A stretch of DNA of 64,000 nt from Chionis minor (taxonomy: Eukaryota; Chordata; Aves; Charadriiformes; Chionididae), in NCBI GenBank assembly GCA_013398295.1, contig VZSF01011296.1, positions 124,001 through 188,000 on the forward strand, in the 5' to 3' direction. Each line of letters begins with the position of its first letter. The first letter of the stretch is position 1. The position numbers and the translations under genes were made by a program. A model generated the notes under the pieces. That model made no database searches. It was given only the letters and a program-made list of their open reading frames with translations, and was not told where the DNA came from. This document shows positions 59,898 through 64,000 of this stretch, in pieces.

Positions 59898-62800
59898 CTG
59901 GAGGGAAAAAAAACTCAACAAACCAAAAAAACCCCTAGTAAGTAAACATAGTTACACTTTTAGATTAGAGGATTGTTTTAGAGGATTGTTTTTATCAGAT
60001 TGACAAGAGGATTCTCTGCACCATATTTAGCTATAGTGTTAGTCCCTTTACAAGACATCATGTGGGTCCTCCTTCTTTTTCAGAAATTAAAATAGAAAAA
60101 AACATGTTAACTTTTTCAAATTATATGAAAAGAACTTGTGTAAGAACTGCCATTTGTAAGAGAAAACTAAATTGTAAGAAATGTATACAGAAAAGTAAAG
60201 ATAAAAAGTCAGTGCACAAACATGGAGAAATATATAAATTTTTTAAAAATTCTAATAACCAATCAGAAGAACTGCTGCCTTTAACTAAAGACTCAGTATC
60301 AGTAACATGACTCAACATAATGAAGAACAGCATGACCCATCACCAGAAAGGTACTCTGCAGTATAAGATTTATACCTATAATTCTACAAGTAAAGCAGAG
60401 ACAGATTCTTATCTCAGTTACTCCAACAGTAATGCAAAGCAATTCCATTGTCTTAGCAGTATCACTGTATTTCAGCGTATTGTTTTTCCCAAAGTCTGTG
60501 ATCTTTACATAGGAACAAACCCTACTGAAGTCAGAAGCTTGAAATGCTAAATATTTGGAAACTACGGAAAGTTTAGCATGATGTTCAAATAAACAATTGC
60601 AGGGAGGTTATTCCTCCATCCCACTACAAAGCAGAGTGCTGGATTCTGTAATCTTCTTGAACAGCTGATAACTATGTAAGCACTTAAATTATTTACATAC
60701 ATTATTTTTAACATATATCTTTCCAATTCCCTTAGTTTATGGAATGAAATCAAGCAATTTTAAATTTAGAATCAGGCAGATGAGCAAAGGAAGGATTAAT
60801 ATGCAAAATTATTTCAAGCACAAAGGCCAAATTCAGTCCTGATCCATTTCCTACCCACTTAAAATTGCCAAGGATATAAGCTATTGGATAATTATTTTAT
60901 TGATTTTTGTATTTTCAGTTTGTAAGATAGCAGTCGAGTCCTACTTTCCTTGTGTACTCAGACTATCATTAACTTCTTTATGTGTGAAATGAGTGCAAAA
61001 TCAGGTATTTTATCAAATATTTGATTCCTTGCTTAATTTTTTTAATACAGTTTGGGGGGCGGGGTGTGAAACATTTGTAATTCGTCTAAAGGGAACTTCT
61101 GAAACACTACCGCTTTCTTTTAATCTTTTTCATAAATATGTAAGAATCTTATGAATCCCACAGCTTTAGTGCTTGCTAGAAAGATTTCTTTAAGATTTCT
61201 TTAAGATTTCAAGACTAAGTCCTATCAAGGCACCAATATAACCAGGGTAAGTCATCTGGCTGAGCAGTGGAAACCCTGAATAGTCCCACTGAGTTCAGGA
61301 TTCATCAAAAGCAGCAAGTATTGTAAAAGGTTAGCTATGTGTTGATTAGAATACTACAAAATAACATTATTTTATTAACCCTGCTTCTTTAAGAGTTAAT
61401 TTCTTAGGTGAGCTCCATTGCCCATTACTCCTTGCTAAATGAAGATTTTAGAAATGTTAGTACGGTCCACTAGAGATGGCTCCTCTGGCCAATGTCATGA
61501 TAATGCAGTATCAAGTACCCAGGGGTGAGGGTTCCTCTACTCAAGTTGGAGACACTTGTGTCTGCATCTCCTCAAGCTTCCTAGAATCACAGCTGACCTG
61601 GAAGGCACTGTCTGGCAGCCATCAAATAAGCAATAACAATAAAATCTAGCTAAGCGGTTTTAAAAGCAACTGTCCTAAAGCATTAGCCAGAAGTCATTTG
61701 CTAGCACTCATTACCCTCATCTGGTCTTTGTTCTTCAGAAACATCCAGTTCTGAGCTAATTATTTCTCTTAGGAGCTAATTAGCTTCTTAGCTGCATTTT
61801 GTCCTTTCCATTACAGTGTCATCATCAATATCAATGGAGCGGTACTATGTAAGATATCTTACTTGTAATGCAAAAGGAAAAGCACCTGAAGAACTTTGGT
61901 GGCTGAATGTAGAAATGCCAGACCTTCAGGCATAAGCATTTGAGGAGCATTACTTCACAGAGAAGCATTATTCCCAAACGAAAAATCAGGAAATCAGTCT
62001 ATGAAATTCTCTGGATGTTCCAAGCTTGCTGATAAAGGTTTATAAACTCCCATTTTCATTTTATAATTTCTTACTATACTGCATTTTTTGTGACATCTGC
62101 TAAAGTAGTCTGCAGTACACCACTACCCCAAATATAAACACTGTTCAAAAAGCATCTTACATTTCTATATTGCTCTGTTTTCTACTGAGATGCTGATGCG
62201 GGCAAAGAGGTAACATTCCTAGAAGGCTGCCTTCATGCTACCAAATTTAATATGCCCAAGACTGTTCTTTGATACTAAGTTCAGCTGGCACGAAAAAGTT
62301 TAAACCTGCTAACTTCCAAAATATGATGACTACATGCAAGCAAGCTGCTTACTTAGGATGGCCCATGGCCTATGCTAGCTGCCGAGCTGTGCCCAGAAAT
62401 TGTTTAAAGAGTGCTAATTAGTCTGGACCCAAAGCATGCCAAGGTCTTATATAATATTTTAACAGTGTAGATGACCAAGTGTGAATGCCTTGGAATGTTC
62501 CCTGGCATTAGTTTATCCATGTGGACACAGGGGCCTTGTGATGCGACAGCTGCATTTGTGAAGTCAAAGGATTAAGTTTTCATCTAGTGCATAAAGACAG
62601 CTAGCTCTTTTCTCCCAAATAAAAACATATCATGAACCTTTGTGCTAATATTTTTTTTTAAAGCTTGCAATTAAAAATCGGCACAATTATTATCCAAATT
62701 ACCAGCATTAATTTTGTACTTATTAACTGCTGGACACCTACAACAGGTACATAGATTAAACTGAAAAATGACAGATTCACTGTGTCAGAGACAACGGATA

Positions 62801-63599
62801 TGAGTCATGGCAGTTTCACAGGTTCTTGTTACTTGAAGAACACTATGTCGATTCTTCAGCATATTTTATGTTAGAAGAAGCAATAGCCAGACAGAATTTA
62901 TGTGGATGATGGGAGAAGCTTAAGTCAAGACTTGTGTGTAATCATTTCTATTCATTCTGGGATATACTTCTGGATCTTGGCAAATATGCTAAGCAGCAAA
63001 AAGACCAAGCTAGAATTTAGTAGTGCTTTAAGGAAGATTAGTAAGTTTTTCAAGGCATAACCTATTGCTACAGCAAAAACTGAATAAATATGCTGAGCCA
63101 TGCCCATCTAACTGAGCACTCATTCCCATGCCATGGCCACTGTAACATGGGCTTGTCAGTGTCAGTACAGTGACCATATGCTAGTCTAAAAAGTTATTTT
63201 ACTCTTCCTGATAAATACTGACCAAACACTGACAGTCAGGCAAGCTCTCTGGGCTGACACATTGGCTTACCTGCCATTTCTACACGTTCTACACATCTTC
63301 CACCTCCCTATCCCTTCCTCAAAAGCCTTGAATGCCTTACGCCAGGGAATGAGAATCAGGGTGACCCTTCCCTGTTTCATAAGGAAAGAGGAGACACTGT
63401 CCATGGCCATCGGGCTACCTGACACTAAGATGGCTGTCCATTAACAAAGGTGTGAGAGGAGATCTCTGCAGCAGAGCAGGTGTGGAGGCTGCTGTTGCCT
63501 GACGGGTTTATTCAGGGTCGCTCCCCAGGGCTCCTATGAGCACTTGTGCCCTCACGTCAATGCCAGCTGCCCAGCTCAGGAAAACAGTGCTGTGTATTT

Positions 63600-63856
63600 T
63601 TCCCAAGCTCGCTCTAGTTTTGCCTCCCCCATCTTTCGGCGAGGCAGGAGCTCACGGCGGTGGAGGCAGGAACCCGGGGGGGTGTTACACGCTCTGTGTC
63701 CCCTGCCCGGCGACACCTACGGCCGCCCTCGCCGCTCGCCCGCGCCCCCGGGGCCGCCCGCGGCGAGGCGGGCTTTCAGCACCGAGGGCGCGGACAGCTC
63801 CGCGGAGCGGGGGCGCCTTGGGCCGGAGGAGGCGGGCGGGGGCGGGGCTCGGGAGA
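63600..63856. promoter_or_regulatory. CpG-rich block at the window edge (possible promoter)
   Basis: GC content jumps sharply, with dense CpG and GC boxes (GGGGGCGGGGC at 63838-63847, CCGCCCGCGGC near 63755-63765). This is the composition of a CpG-island promoter. It could serve the upstream COL9A1 start, another start inside intron 4, or a plus-strand neighbour; the sequence alone does not decide. Confidence 0.5.
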
Positions 63857-64000
63857 CCCTTCCCTCCCTTCCCTTCCTTCCCTCCCTTCCCACCCTTTCC
63901 CTCCCTTCCTCTCCTTTCCCCTCTCCTGCCCTCCCTCCCTCTCCATCCCCCTCCCCTTTCCTCTCTACCTCTCCCTTCCCCTGCCCTGCCTCCCGCAGCC
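63856..64000. repeat. 145-nt almost pure pyrimidine tract
   Basis: Plus strand is almost entirely C and T (CCCTTCCCTCCCTTCCCTTC and variants) with very few purines, ending CCCGCAGCC at the edge. Low-complexity tract next to the CpG-rich block. Confidence 0.9.

Larger units (their letters stand above)
57062..64000 (-). other. COL9A1 intron 4 (partial, at least 6.9 kb)
   Basis: From the exon 5 acceptor to the right edge I found no sequence resembling the earlier NC4 exons (for example the LCPKIRIGQDDLPGF-type segment). It holds the CR1 at 59235-59897, an A-run near 58109-58123, AT-rich DNA to about 63450, and the GC-rich block at the edge. Confidence 0.6.

Noticed and set aside
1..64000. CRISPR arrays, bacterial operons, tRNA or rRNA genes
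   Set aside because: The sequence is vertebrate intronic DNA. I saw no regularly spaced repeats of the CRISPR kind and no cloverleaf or rRNA motif by eye; a tRNAscan or Rfam run would settle RNA genes.

Overview
This window is vertebrate nuclear DNA, almost certainly from a bird. It shows AT-rich introns, many CR1 LINE copies with the typical 3' ATTCTATGATTCT ends, a decayed endogenous retrovirus, and coding exons that read as an avian type IX collagen gene. It is a draft assembly with N gaps at 53-91 and 47283-47420 and single Ns at 42602 and 55661. I cannot name the species.

One gene explains essentially all the coding sequence: COL9A1, the alpha-1 chain of type IX collagen, on the minus strand. 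I placed 29 consecutive exons from 57061 down to 542, each with an acceptor AG and donor GT. I number them 5 to 33 by analogy with the 38-exon human gene, from memory. They encode about 602 residues: the C-terminal half of the NC4 (thrombospondin-N/laminin-G-like) domain in exons 5-6, the NC4/COL3 linker in microexon 7, the COL3 triple helix in exons 8-16, the short cysteine-bearing NC3 segment across exons 16-17, and most of the COL2 helix in exons 17-33. Exons 1-4 should lie beyond the right edge, and the end of COL2, NC2, COL1, NC1 and the 3' UTR beyond the left edge. All joins keep frame. Most helix exons are exactly 54 bp and begin with a glycine codon.

Inside intron 6, in a strong CpG island (about 46.5-47.7 kb), is a second first exon (exon 1*, coding part 46965-47036). 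It encodes a 24-residue signal peptide behind a strong Kozak context. This is the known internal start that gives the short, NC4-less alpha-1(IX) chain of cornea and vitreous. Its donor is only 42 nt from the exon 7 acceptor, so it probably must splice to exon 8.

Intron layout: intron 30 (2.6-12.7 kb) carries a degenerate ERVL-like provirus on the plus strand, interrupted by two CR1 insertions. Other CR1 copies lie at 20.8, 25.4, 43.9, 52.4, 55.6-56.2 (an inverted composite) and 59.2 kb. An old, diverged CR1 tail sits at about 35.5 kb. The right edge (63.6-64.0 kb) is a second CpG-rich block running into a 145-nt pyrimidine tract. A possible minus-strand leader exon with a matching splice phase lies just inside it; this is speculative. 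Other intronic DNA showed no further genes, RNA genes or CRISPR arrays that I could support.
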